Shown here: positions 8,796 to 20,020 of the stretch, piece after piece
Numbering within the stretch: position 1 is the first letter of the stretch
How the letters are laid out: the number at the start of each line of letters is the position of its first letter
Assembly: GCA_036566745.1 (NCBI GenBank)
Contig: DATCVR010000162.1
Span: forward strand, 1 to 49,418
Reading direction: 5' to 3'
DNA length: 49,418 nt
Source: DATCVR01 sp036566745
GTDB lineage: Bacteria; Actinomycetota; Actinomycetes; Jiangellales; Jiangellaceae
Notes under the pieces: generated by a model
Database searches by the model: none
Seen by the model: the letters and a program-made list of their open reading frames with translations, nothing else
Told to the model about the DNA's origin: nothing
Translations under genes and position numbers: made by a program

Positions 8796-9385
8796 GCCTC
8801 CGGGCTGGATTGGGGGGGTGAACCCATCAATGTTACCAATTCTTCGCAGACCTGCTCGACATCGTTGTTCACGATGGTCACGTCGAACTCGGAAGCGGCC
8901 GCCAGCTCCTCGCGCGCCGTGGTCAATCGGCGCTCGCGTTCCTCCTCGGATTCGGTGCCGCGGCCCACGAGCCGGCGCACCAGCTCCTCCCAGCTGGGAG
9001 GAGCGAGGAAGACGAACAGCGCCTCGGGCATGGTCTCGCGGACCTGCCGGGCGCCCTGGAGCTCGATCTCGAGCAAGACCGAATGGCCCTCGCGCACGGC
9101 CTTCTCGACCGGCGCCCGCGGCGTGCCGTACTTGGCCCGCTGGTGGACGACAGCCCATTCGAGGAACTCGCCGTTGTCGATCATCTTGTCGAACGTGGCG
9201 TCGTCGACGAAGTGGTAGTGCTGGCCGTCGATCTCACGCGGCCGAGGCGGCCTCGTGGTGACCGACACCGAGATCCATAGCTCGGGATGCGCTGCGCGCA
9301 GTGTCTTGACGACGGTGGTCTTGCCGACCGCCGTCGGCCCCGACAGGACGATGACCTGCGGGGCCGACGACGAACCGTGGCTCAA
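8792..9385 (-). CDS. gmk: Guanylate kinase
   Basis: Phosphorylates GMP to GDP with ATP. It is 197 residues. The P-loop GPTAVGKTT is at about residues 16-24, followed by the GMP-binding segment (SVTTRPPRPREIDGQHYHFV) and the LLEIELQGARQVR region. The start is a TTG that overlaps the mihF stop (TTGA at 9382-9385). No good alternative start or strong Shine-Dalgarno sequence is visible, so translation is probably coupled to mihF. The order mihF-gmk-rpoZ-coaBC-metK is conserved across actinobacteria. Confidence 0.96.
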   Translation of the reverse strand: MSHGSSSAPQVIVLSGPTAVGKTTVVKTLRAAHPELWISVSVTTRPPRPREIDGQHYHFVDDATFDKMIDNGEFLEWAVVHQRAKYGTPRAPVEKAVREGHSVLLEIELQGARQVRETMPEALFVFLAPPSWEELVRRLVGRGTESEEERERRLTTAREELAAASEFDVTIVNNDVEQVCEELVTLMGSPPQSSPEA

Positions 9386-9696
9386 TCGCCGAAGCGGGTG
9401 ATGAGCGCCGACGCCTGGTTGGTGCCCAGGCCGCGCACCCGACGAGTCTCGGCGATGCCGATCTCGTCCATGATCTGCTTGGCGCGGACCTTGCCGACGC
9501 CGGGCAGCGACTCGAGCAGGGCAGAGACCTTCATCTTGCCGATGACCTCATTGGTCTCGCCTTCCTTGAGAACGTCGCTGAGCTTGGCGCCGGCGTTCTT
9601 CAGGCGGTTCTTGACCTCCGCACGCTCCCGGCGAGCTTCGGCTGCCTTCGCGAGAGCGGCCGCGCGCTGTTCGGGAGTCAAGTTGGGGAGCGCCAC
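9382..9696 (-). CDS. mihF: Integration host factor, actinobacterial type (mIHF)
   Basis: Small nucleoid-associated protein of 104 residues, unrelated to HU-type IHF, that bends and compacts DNA and serves as host factor for actinophage integration. The sequence matches the family along its length: MALPNLTPEQRAAALAKAAE, then a basic helix (RRERAEVKNRLKNAG), and the helix-two-turn-helix core ALLESLPGVGKVRAKQIMDE with a following RRVRGLG. The start is GTG at 9696 with AGAGGTGA upstream. It is the first gene of the mihF-gmk-rpoZ-coaBC cluster. Confidence 0.95.
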   Translation of the reverse strand: MALPNLTPEQRAAALAKAAEARRERAEVKNRLKNAGAKLSDVLKEGETNEVIGKMKVSALLESLPGVGKVRAKQIMDEIGIAETRRVRGLGTNQASALITRFGD

Positions 9697-9760
9697 GAGC
9701 GGGTCACCTCTGTTGTGTCGTTAGGGATTGTTGATTCGGTGGAAACGGTGGATCAGTTGG

Positions 9761-9790
9761 AACCTAGCGAGTGAACGGCCAGGTCAGCAA
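9761..9790 (-). promoter_or_regulatory. Putative promoter of mihF
   Basis: On the minus strand, TTGCTG (9785-9790) is followed after 18 bases by TAGGTT (9761-9766), a plausible sigma-A-type pair upstream of mihF in the only sizeable gap between pyrF and mihF. It predicts a leader of about 55-60 bases. It was read by eye; the -10 is only moderately close to consensus. Confidence 0.4.
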
Positions 9791-9841
9791 CGCGATCCAC
9801 CGTACCCGCATGGACCCGCCGACCCGACAGCGACACCTCGT

Positions 9842-10699
9842 TCATCTCACGAGGACACCACGAACGGCGTCGAGCGTACGGAACGTGGCCTCGCGCAGCG
9901 AATCCGGCTCCGGGCCCGCCCGCAGGATCTCTCGTGATACAGCAGGCAGGACGTGCGGGAGAGCCGGCCCGAACACACGCTCGAGATCGGCCGCCGTACC
10001 GCCCTGTGCGCCGATCCCCGGTGCGAGGATCGGACCGTCGACGTCGAGATCGATCGCACCGAGGTCGACGTCGCCAGCGACAGATCCTACGGTGGCGCCC
10101 ACCACCACGCCCACACTGCCCTCGGGGGCCGAGGCGGCGTTGGCGGCACGCACGTGGTCGAGGACCACGCCGGCCACCGTGCGGCCGTCAGCGCCCCGGG
10201 CATGCTGCACCTCGGGCCCCTCCGGGTTGGAGGTCAGGGCGAGCACGAACACGCCGTTGCCGTGAGCGGCGGCGGTGTCGAGCAGGGGACGCAGCGACTC
10301 GAACCCCAGGTAGGGTGAGGCGGTCACGGCGTCGGCACACAGTGGCGAGCCGGTGCGCACGTAGGCGTCGGCGTAGGCCTGCACGGTCGAGCCGATGTCG
10401 CCGCGCTTGACGTCCAGCAGCACCAGCGCGCCGGCGTCGCGGACGTCGGCGATCACCTGCTCGAGCACGGCGACGCCGCGTGACCCGTGACGCTCGAAGA
10501 ACGCCGACTGCGGCTTGAACACGGCCACCGCATCGCCCAGAGCGGCCACGAGGCCCCGGCCGAAGCGCTCGAGCCCTGACGGGTCGTCGGGCAGCCCCCA
10601 GGCCTCCAGCAGGCCGGGATGGGGGTCGATGCCCACACAGAGCGGGCCACGCGCCGTGGTGACCACGCCCAGACGGGAACCGAAGGGTACGGGGCTCAT
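9842..10699 (-). CDS. pyrF: Orotidine-5'-phosphate decarboxylase (type 2)
   Basis: Last step of UMP synthesis, decarboxylating OMP. It is 285 residues, the larger actinobacterial form. Visible motifs are LCVGIDPHPGLLEAWGL near the N-terminus, FKPQSAFFERHG, and the catalytic VLLDVKRGDIGSTVQAYADA with the Asp-Lys-Asp network. C-terminal phosphate-binding segments are VVVGATVG and ILAPGIGAQGG. The ATG at 10699 overlaps the pyrD stop by four bases (ATGA); an upstream reading to 10753 adds an unlike N-terminus. It is the last gene of the pyr operon. Confidence 0.95.
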   Translation of the reverse strand: MSPVPFGSRLGVVTTARGPLCVGIDPHPGLLEAWGLPDDPSGLERFGRGLVAALGDAVAVFKPQSAFFERHGSRGVAVLEQVIADVRDAGALVLLDVKRGDIGSTVQAYADAYVRTGSPLCADAVTASPYLGFESLRPLLDTAAAHGNGVFVLALTSNPEGPEVQHARGADGRTVAGVVLDHVRAANAASAPEGSVGVVVGATVGSVAGDVDLGAIDLDVDGPILAPGIGAQGGTAADLERVFGPALPHVLPAVSREILRAGPEPDSLREATFRTLDAVRGVLVR

Positions 10700-11769
10700 C
10701 GGGTGTCCTCCTCGATCAGGCGGGCGAGTTCGGTGTGCAGCCGCGACGGCCACAGCGGGCCGCCGTAGATGAACGCGGTGTAGGCCTGGACGAGCGTCGC
10801 CCCGGAGCGCAAGCGCTCGTGGACGTCCGCAGCCGTCGAGATCCCGCCCACGGACACGATCACCATGCCCGCCCCGGTACGGGCCCGCAGGAGGCGCAGG
10901 ACGTCCACGGAGCGGGCCCTGAGCGGCTCTCCGGACAGTCCCCCGGCGCCGGCGGCCTCGACCAGCGCGGGCTCCGAGCGCAGGCCCTCGCGGCCGATCG
11001 TGGTGTTGGTGGCGACGATGCCGTCCAGGCCCAGCTCGACCGCGAGGTCGGCGACCGCCTCGATGTCGGCGTCGCTGAGATCGGGAGCGATCTTGACCAG
11101 CAGCGGTACCCGGCGCGTCGTCACGGCGTCGGCCTGAGCCCGCACGGCGGCGAGCAGGGGGCGGAGCTGGTCGACGGCCTGGAGATCGCGCAGCCCGGGC
11201 GTGTTGGGCGAGCTGACGTTCACCACGAGGTAGTCGGCGTAGGGGGCCACGAGCCGGGTAGACGCCTCGTAGTCGCCGATCGCCTCGGACTCTGGAATGA
11301 TCTTGGTCTTGCCGATGTTGACGCCGACCACCACGGGCAACGCTCGCCGCCGCCGGCGCCGTCGGGCCAGCCGCGCCGCCACCGCGGCCGCGCCGTCGTT
11401 GTTGAAGCCCATCCGGTTCACCACGGCGCGGTCGCGTACCAGCCGGAACAGCCGCGGACGCGGGTTGCCCAGCTGGGGTCGGCCGGTGACGGTCCCGACC
11501 TCGACGAAGGCGAACCCGAGTGCGGCCAGGGCGTCGATGCCGACGGCGTTCTTGTCGAAGCCAGCCGCCAAGCCGAGTGGTCCCGGGAAATGCAGTCCCA
11601 GCGCCTCGACGCCCAGCGCCGGGTCGGAGGGACCAAGCCGCCGCCGCGCCCGCCGGGCCGCACCCGGGACCCGCGACGCGGCACGCATCGCGGTGAAGGC
11701 CAGGTGGTGGGCCTGCTCCGGGTCGAGGCGGCTCAGCACGGTCCGGAAGAGCGCGTCGTACGCCGTCAC
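10696..11769 (-). CDS. pyrD: Dihydroorotate dehydrogenase, class 2 (quinone)
   Basis: Oxidises dihydroorotate to orotate with FMN and passes electrons to membrane quinones. It is 357 residues. Class 2 features: N-terminal amphipathic region (ALFRTVLSRLDPEQAHHLAF), GLAAGFDKNAVGIDAL, VNRMGFNNDGA, and the catalytic Ser motif VNVSSPNTPGLRDLQ; later IVATNTTIGR and GGLSGEPL. I chose GTG 11769 because it gives the usual family start and is preceded by GGTGATC, matching the extended anti-Shine-Dalgarno. GTG 11787 would overlap carB by 14 bases and add six residues. It is coupled to pyrF by ATGA. Confidence 0.94.
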   Translation of the reverse strand: MTAYDALFRTVLSRLDPEQAHHLAFTAMRAASRVPGAARRARRRLGPSDPALGVEALGLHFPGPLGLAAGFDKNAVGIDALAALGFAFVEVGTVTGRPQLGNPRPRLFRLVRDRAVVNRMGFNNDGAAAVAARLARRRRRRRALPVVVGVNIGKTKIIPESEAIGDYEASTRLVAPYADYLVVNVSSPNTPGLRDLQAVDQLRPLLAAVRAQADAVTTRRVPLLVKIAPDLSDADIEAVADLAVELGLDGIVATNTTIGREGLRSEPALVEAAGAGGLSGEPLRARSVDVLRLLRARTGAGMVIVSVGGISTAADVHERLRSGATLVQAYTAFIYGGPLWPSRLHTELARLIEEDTR

Positions 11770-11773
11770 ACGA

Positions 11774-15063
<3,290 letters not shown>

Positions 15064-15064
<1 letters not shown>

Positions 15065-16209
15065 CAGCGGCCGCCCTTCGTGTGTAGCAGGTCGACGAAG
15101 CGGTCGAAGAGGTAGGCGGCGTCATGGGGACCCGCCGCCGCTTCGGGGTGGTACTGGACGGAGAAGGCCTTCAGCTCGCCGTCGTCGCCGCGCAGCGTCA
15201 GCCCTTCGACGACGTCGTCGTTGAGGCAGACGTGGCTGACCTCGGCGAGTCCGTACGGCGTGGTGGTCGGTTCAAAGGAAGGCGCAGCCGTGCTCCACCG
15301 GATGGCGAAGCCGTGGTTGTGGGCGGTGACCTCGACCTTGCCGGTGGTGCGGTCCTGGACCGGCTGGTTGATGCCGCGGTGCCCGTAGCCGAGTTTGAAG
15401 GTGCCGAAGCCCAGCGCCCGGCCGAAGATCTGGTTGCCGAAGCAGATGCCGAAGAACGGCAGTCCTCGCTCGAGCGCGCCCTGAAGCAGCGCCACCGGGC
15501 CGTCGGCCGTGGCGGGGTCGCCGGGTCCGTTGGAGAAGAACAGACCGTCCGGCTCGATCGCCAGCACCTCCTCGAGCGTGGACGTGGCCGGCAGGACGTG
15601 GACCTCGATGCCCCGCTCGGACATCCGTCGCGGCGTCATGGTCTTGATGCCGAGGTCGATCGCGGCCACGGTGAAGCGTGTGTCACCCACCGCCGGCACG
15701 ACGTACGGCGCGGGGGTGGTGACGTCGGCGACGAGGTCGGCGCCCTCCATCGGCGGGCTGGCCAGGACGCGTTCGCGCAGCGCCTCGGCGTCGGTCTCGA
15801 CGGTGGAGATGCCCACGCGCATCGCCCCACGCTCGCGCAGGTGGCGGGTGAGCGCGCGGGTGTCGATGCCGCTGATGCCCACGACACCCTGGCGGGCGAG
15901 CTCGTCGTCGAGGCTGCGCCGCGAGCGCCAGGACGACGTGCGGCGGGCCGGATCGCGCACGACGTAGCCCGACACCCAGATCCGGCCGGACTCGGGGTCG
16001 TCGTCGTTGACGCCGGTGTTGCCGATGTGGGGGGCGGTCTGGACGACCACCTGACGGTGGTACGACGGGTCGGTCAGCGTCTCCTGGTAGCCGGTCATAC
16101 CGGTGGCGAAGACGGCCTCGCCGAAGGTCTCGCCCTCAGCGCCGTAGGAGCGGCCCTGGAAGGCGCGGCCGTCCTCGAGCACCAGCAGGGCGGTGGGGGG
16201 CGTGCTCAT
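15064..16209 (-). CDS. carA: Carbamoyl phosphate synthase small (glutaminase) subunit
   Basis: Class I glutamine amidotransferase subunit supplying ammonia to CarB. It is 381 residues. The N-terminal domain starts ALLVLEDGRAFQGRSYG and contains EAVFATGMTGYQETLTDPSY. The C-terminal glutaminase domain has FSNGPGDP, the nucleophile motif PFFGICFGNQIFGRALG and the QYHPEAAAGPHDA segment with the catalytic His/Glu. ATG 16209 overlaps the stop of the upstream PH-like gene by four bases; the longer in-frame reading runs through that gene and is spurious. Confidence 0.97.
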
Positions 16210-16754
16210 GACGTGGCTCCCTGAGTGTCGTCGTGCCGGTGCTCGCCCACGACCCGCGCGGGAACCAGCGGTTCGACGGCGTCGTGCAGCCGGATCAGGT
16301 CGGCGTGGTGGCGGGGCCGGATGGCGGTGTCGAGCAGGTGCCCGCCGTGCCGCCAGGTGAGGATGAGGTACTCGTCGTGGCGGACCGCCCGGCCCGCGCC
16401 GGCCCGGTCGACGCGCACCGCGTGCAACGCCGTGGTGGCGATGGACACCGTGGGCTCGGGCGAGCGGTCGACGGTCACACCGGCAGCGCTGACGGTGACG
16501 AGGGCCGGGCTGCGCAGGCCCAGCGTGTGCGGGACGACCCGGTCGAGCCAGTCGCCCGCGATGGTGGTGCCGATGTAGACGCCGTCGATGCCCTCGAGGA
16601 TCTTCGGCGCCTCGGGGAGATCCGCGGGAAGCGCGGCGAGGTCGGACTGGCGGAGGCGGCGCCGTCGCCAGCCGAGCCACATGAGCGCGTACCCGCCCAC
16701 CAGCAGCACGAGCAGGATCGCGACCGCCAGCACGGTCTTGGCGTCGCTGCTCAT
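16206..16754 (-). CDS. Membrane-anchored PH-like domain protein of the pyr operon
   Basis: A 182-residue protein with one N-terminal transmembrane helix (VLAVAILLVLLVGGYALMWL) followed by a cytoplasmic basic stretch (GWRRRRLRQ) and a beta-rich domain of about 130 residues. That domain resembles the bacterial PH-like proteins found at this place (between pyrC and carA) in many actinobacteria, where they are often named export or transporter proteins without evidence. ATG 16754 is chosen because it precedes the membrane segment directly and has a G-rich Shine-Dalgarno sequence. It is coupled to carA by ATGA. Its function is unknown; the conserved location suggests a link to pyrimidine synthesis or simple operon hitch-hiking. 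Confidence 0.75.
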   Translation of the reverse strand: MSSDAKTVLAVAILLVLLVGGYALMWLGWRRRRLRQSDLAALPADLPEAPKILEGIDGVYIGTTIAGDWLDRVVPHTLGLRSPALVTVSAAGVTVDRSPEPTVSIATTALHAVRVDRAGAGRAVRHDEYLILTWRHGGHLLDTAIRPRHHADLIRLHDAVEPLVPARVVGEHRHDDTQGATS

Positions 16755-16791
16755 GACCGGCCCCCGGCTCCGCGAGATCCCCCGGCTCGCC

Positions 16792-16845
16792 GTGATCGTT
16801 GGCGCGTTGTGGCCGCCAGAGCGACCGGAACGTTCCAACGATCAC
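16792..16845. repeat. Palindromic intergenic element 1 (inside pyr operon)
   Basis: Perfect 11-bp inverted repeat (GTGATCGTTGG at 16792-16802, complement at 16835-16845). The intervening 32 bases can continue the stem imperfectly, about 10 of 14 pairs, to a small CAGA loop near 16817-16820, so the whole 54 bases can form one long hairpin. It lies in the only real gap (112 bases) of the pyr operon, between pyrC and the PH-like gene. Its arms resemble those of the elements at 25553-25601 and 26715-26792, suggesting a REP-type dispersed palindrome. It may attenuate or stabilise the downstream mRNA. Confidence 0.7.
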
Positions 16846-16866
16846 CGGCGTTCGGGATCGGGCGGG

Positions 16867-18171
16867 TCATGCCAGCGCCCCGTCGAGGACGGTGGGCCGC
16901 CCACGCAGGAAGGTCGCGACCACCCGGCCGGGCAGCTTCATGCCTTCGTACGGGGTGTTGCGCGACAACGACGCGGACCCACGAGCGTCGACCGTGCGGG
17001 TGACCGCGGGGTCGACCAGCACGAGGTTGGCCGGCTCGCCCGCGGCCAGCGGGCGGCCGTGGGCGGACTCGCCGGTGTCGCAGCGGCCGATCCGGGCCGG
17101 CGCCGACGACATCCGCGCCGCCACCCCGGCCCAGTCGAGCAGGCCGGTGTCGACCATGGCGTGCTGGACGACCGACAGCGCGGTTTCGAGCCCGAGCATG
17201 CCGAACGCCGCGGCGTCCCACTCGCACTCCTTGTCCTCGACCGGATGCGGCGCGTGGTCGGTGGCCACGATGTCGATGGTGCCGTCGGCCAGCGCCTCAC
17301 GCAGGGCCGCCACGTCGGCGGAGGTGCGCAACGGCGGGTTGACCTTGTAGCGAGGGTCGTAGGACGCGGCGAGCTCGTCGGTGAGCAGGAGGTGATGCGG
17401 TGTGACCTCGGCGGTGACGTCGATGCCCTTGCCCTTCGCCCAGCGGATCAGCTCGACCGAGCCCGCCGTGGACACGTGACACACGTGCAGCCGCGAACCC
17501 ACGTGGGCGGCGAGCAGCACGTCGCGCGCGATGATCGCCTCCTCGGCCACGGCCGGCCAGCCGCGCAGCCCGAGCCGACCGGACAGCTCGCCCTCGTTCA
17601 TCTGGGCGCCCTCGGTGAGCCGCGGCTCCTGGGCGTGCTGGGCGACGACGCCGTCGAAGGCCTTGACGTATTCGAGCGCGCGCCGCATGAGGACGGCGTC
17701 GGAGACGCAGACGCCGTCGTCGGAGAAGACCCGGACCCCGGCCGCGGAGTCGGCCATCGCGCCCAGCTCGGCCAGGCGCTGCCCGGCCAGCCCCACCGTG
17801 ACGGCCCCCACCGGGCGGACGTCGGCGTGGCCGGCCTCGCGACCCAGCCGCCAGACCTGCTCGACGACGCCCGCGGTGTCGGCCACCGGGTCGGTGTTGG
17901 CCATCGCGTGCACCGCGGTGAACCCGCCCAGGGCCGCCGCCCGGGTGCCGGTCTCGACCGTCTCGGCGTCCTCGCGCCCCGGCTCACGCAGGTGGGTGTG
18001 GAGGTCGACCAGCCCGGGCAGCGCGACCAGGCCGTCGGCGTCGACCACCGTGGCGCCCGGGGCACCGAGCCCGGGACCGATCTCGGCGATCGTGCCCTCG
18101 CGCAGGAGGAGGTCGGTGGGCTCGCCGCCCAGGACGCGCGCCCCCGTGACCAGCGTGGTGCGCGCGCTCAC
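16867..18171 (-). CDS. pyrC: Dihydroorotase
   Basis: Cyclises carbamoyl aspartate to dihydroorotate, a zinc amidohydrolase of 434 residues (type I). Metal and catalytic motifs: LPGLVDLHTHLREPGREDAE with the HxH pair, further His ligands in VVAQHAQEP and HVCHVSTAGS, and the catalytic Asp in IVATDHAPHP. The C-terminal sequence LSRNTPYEGMKLPGRV is typical. The GTG start at 18171 overlaps the pyrB stop (GTGA), so expression is coupled. A 112-base gap with a strong palindrome follows before the next operon gene. Confidence 0.96.
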   Translation of the reverse strand: MSARTTLVTGARVLGGEPTDLLLREGTIAEIGPGLGAPGATVVDADGLVALPGLVDLHTHLREPGREDAETVETGTRAAALGGFTAVHAMANTDPVADTAGVVEQVWRLGREAGHADVRPVGAVTVGLAGQRLAELGAMADSAAGVRVFSDDGVCVSDAVLMRRALEYVKAFDGVVAQHAQEPRLTEGAQMNEGELSGRLGLRGWPAVAEEAIIARDVLLAAHVGSRLHVCHVSTAGSVELIRWAKGKGIDVTAEVTPHHLLLTDELAASYDPRYKVNPPLRTSADVAALREALADGTIDIVATDHAPHPVEDKECEWDAAAFGMLGLETALSVVQHAMVDTGLLDWAGVAARMSSAPARIGRCDTGESAHGRPLAAGEPANLVLVDPAVTRTVDARGSASLSRNTPYEGMKLPGRVVATFLRGRPTVLDGALA

Positions 18172-19124
18172 GCGGCCACCTCCTGGTCGATTTCCTCGGC
18201 CCGCTCGCTGCCGGCCAGCATCAGATAGAGGACGGCCATCCGTACGTACACCCCGTTCGTCACCTGCTCCACGATCACCGAGCGGTCGCTGTCGGCGACG
18301 TCGGCGGTGATCTCCATGCCGCGGTTCATCGGCCCCGGGTGCAGCACGATCGCCTCCGGCGGCAACAGCGCGAAGCGTCGCGCGTCGAGGCCGTAGCGGC
18401 GGCTGTACTCCCGCGCCGACGGGAAGAACGCGGCGTTCATCCGTTCGCGCTGTACCCGCAACATCATGACCGCGTCGACCTCGCCGAGCGACCCGTCGAG
18501 GTCGTACGACGTGGCACACGGCCAGGTCTCGACCCCCACCGGCAGCAGCGTGGGCGGCGCGACGAGCGTGACCTCGGCGCCGAGGGTCGCCAGCAGCAGC
18601 ACGTTGCTGCGCGCCACTCGGCTGTGCAGGACGTCGCCCACGACGGCGATCCGGCGGCCTGCCAGCTCACCGAGGTGGCGACGGAGCGTGAACGCGTCGA
18701 GCAGTGCCTGGGTGGGATGCTCGTGGGTGCCGTCGCCGGCGTTGACGACCCCGGCCCGGATCCAGCCGGAATGGGCCAGCCGGTGCGGCGCGCCGCTCGC
18801 GGCATGGCGCACGACCACACCGTCGGCTCCCATGGCCTCGAGGGTGAGCGCGGTGTCCTTGAGGCTCTCGCCCTTGGAGGCGCTGGAGCCCTTGGCGGAG
18901 AAGTTGACCACGTCGGCCGAGAGCCGCTTGGCAGCCACCTCGAACGACGTGCGGGTGCGGGTGGAGTCCTCGAAGAAGAGGTTGACGACGGTGCGCCCGC
19001 GCAGCGCCGGGAGCTTCTTCACCGAGCGGCCCTCGGTCAGGCGGGCCATCTCCTCGGCGGTGTCGAGCACCCGGATCGCCTCGTCGCGGTCGAGATCGGC
19101 TGCCGAGAGCAGGTGGCGGATCAT
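18168..19124 (-). CDS. pyrB: Aspartate carbamoyltransferase catalytic subunit
   Basis: Condenses carbamoyl phosphate and aspartate. It is 318 residues. The carbamoyl-phosphate signature is FFEDSTRTRTSFE (about residues 50-62), followed by FSAKGSSASKGESLKDT, the HPTQALLDAFTL segment and the C-terminal LHPGPMNRGMEI that binds aspartate. No PyrI regulatory chain gene is nearby, as is normal for organisms regulated by PyrR. The ATG overlaps the pyrR stop by four bases (ATGA at 19121-19124). Confidence 0.97.
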   Translation of the reverse strand: MIRHLLSAADLDRDEAIRVLDTAEEMARLTEGRSVKKLPALRGRTVVNLFFEDSTRTRTSFEVAAKRLSADVVNFSAKGSSASKGESLKDTALTLEAMGADGVVVRHAASGAPHRLAHSGWIRAGVVNAGDGTHEHPTQALLDAFTLRRHLGELAGRRIAVVGDVLHSRVARSNVLLLATLGAEVTLVAPPTLLPVGVETWPCATSYDLDGSLGEVDAVMMLRVQRERMNAAFFPSAREYSRRYGLDARRFALLPPEAIVLHPGPMNRGMEITADVADSDRSVIVEQVTNGVYVRMAVLYLMLAGSERAEEIDQEVAA

Positions 19125-19708
19125 CGGGCGGTCCCCTTCTCGGCGAGCTCGGTGTCGGCGACGGCGGTGCCGAGGAGGACGGCGTCGCGGCCGTCGACGT
19201 CGCCGACCAGCACCTTCACGCTCTCGCTCAGCGACGTCGGGATGTTCTTGCCGACGTGGTCGGCGCGGATGGGCAGCTGGCGGTGGCCCCGGTCGACCAG
19301 GACCACGAGGCGAACGGCCTGTGGCCGGCCGACGTCGTCGAGGGCGGTCAGCGCGGCGCGGATGGTGCGCCCGGAGAAGAGCACGTCGTCGACCAGGACG
19401 ACCGTCTTGCCGTCGACGCCACCAGGTGGGATGTCGGTGGGCTCGAGCGCTCGGGCGGGGTTCAGCCGGAGGTCGTCGCGGTACATGGTGACGTCGAGCG
19501 CCCCCACCGGGACGTCGATGCCTTCGACGGCGGAGATGCGCGCGGCGAGGCTGCGCGCCAGTGGGACCCCACGGGAGGGAATGCCGAGAACGACGAGGTC
19601 GGTGGCGCCCTTGTTGCGCTCGACCACCTCGTGGGCCATACGGGTCAGGGCCCGGGCGACGTCGTCGCCGTCGAGCACCGTCCTCGGGCCGGAAAGGTCG
19701 CGGGACAT
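19121..19708 (-). CDS. pyrR: Pyrimidine operon regulator PyrR
   Basis: RNA-binding regulator with weak uracil phosphoribosyltransferase activity, 195 residues. The PRPP-binding loop VVLVDDVLFSGRTIRAAL is at about residues 108-125, and conserved segments LVVLGIPSRGVPLA and DVTMYRDDL are present. In Mycobacterium smegmatis, PyrR bound to UMP represses translation by binding a stem-loop covering the ribosome-binding site; the same kind of site is visible here just upstream. The ATG at 19708 has a strong AGGAGGT (19719-19725). It is the first gene of the eight-gene pyr operon. Confidence 0.96.
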   Translation of the reverse strand: MSRDLSGPRTVLDGDDVARALTRMAHEVVERNKGATDLVVLGIPSRGVPLARSLAARISAVEGIDVPVGALDVTMYRDDLRLNPARALEPTDIPPGGVDGKTVVLVDDVLFSGRTIRAALTALDDVGRPQAVRLVVLVDRGHRQLPIRADHVGKNIPTSLSESVKVLVGDVDGRDAVLLGTAVADTELAEKGTAR

Positions 19709-19727
19709 GGGTGTGTGGACCTCCTTC

Positions 19728-19745
19728 CCCGCCTCACGGGACGGG
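19728..19745 (-). promoter_or_regulatory. PyrR-binding RNA stem-loop in pyrR leader
   Basis: On the minus strand, GTCCCGTGAGGC (19731-19742) fits the 12-base core of the PyrR binding-loop consensus RUCCNGNGAGGY with no mismatch. Flanking bases form a stem: CCCG (19742-19745) with CGGG (19728-19731), a bulged U, and CC with GG closing a CGTGA loop. Its 3' edge lies only two bases from the AGGAGGT Shine-Dalgarno sequence (19719-19725). UMP-PyrR binding would therefore block ribosome loading, the mechanism established in mycobacteria. A weak TAAGCT -10-like box lies upstream at 19770-19775. Confidence 0.7.
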
Positions 19746-19848
19746 ACTTAAAGGATGTCTGTCACGCGGAGCTTACCAACCGCGCCGGCGTCGTCCGGCC
19801 CCGCCCCGCCGGGGGGTGCCGGGGTCGGGAAGGCCCGAAGCTGGGAAC

Positions 19849-19927
19849 GGCCGGCTGCCGGGACCCTCGGACGGTCGACCGGCAGCCGGCCACGGACGAC
19901 GGCGGCTCTCGGGGGGTGGCCGCCGTC
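19849..19927. other. Two strong hairpins in the 312-base region upstream of pyrR
   Basis: The region from 19709 to 20020 has no gene. Besides the PyrR loop it holds two strong inverted repeats: 13-bp perfect arms GGCCGGCTGCCGG (19849-19861 with 19879-19891), whose 17-base loop can itself pair GACC with GGTC, and 9-bp perfect arms GACGGCGGC (19898-19906 with 19919-19927). Neither is followed by a T-run on the minus strand. The likeliest role is stopping transcription from the upstream alpha/beta hydrolase gene; a part in pyr leader control is possible only if the promoter lies farther upstream. Confidence 0.5.
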
Positions 19928-20020
19928 GCCCGCGTGGGTGGGGTCCGCCCGGCCCAGGAGACGGCCGATCGGGCGGCCCGGTTCAGGGGCGCGACGTGCG
20001 CGCCGGTGGGTGCAGCGCGG

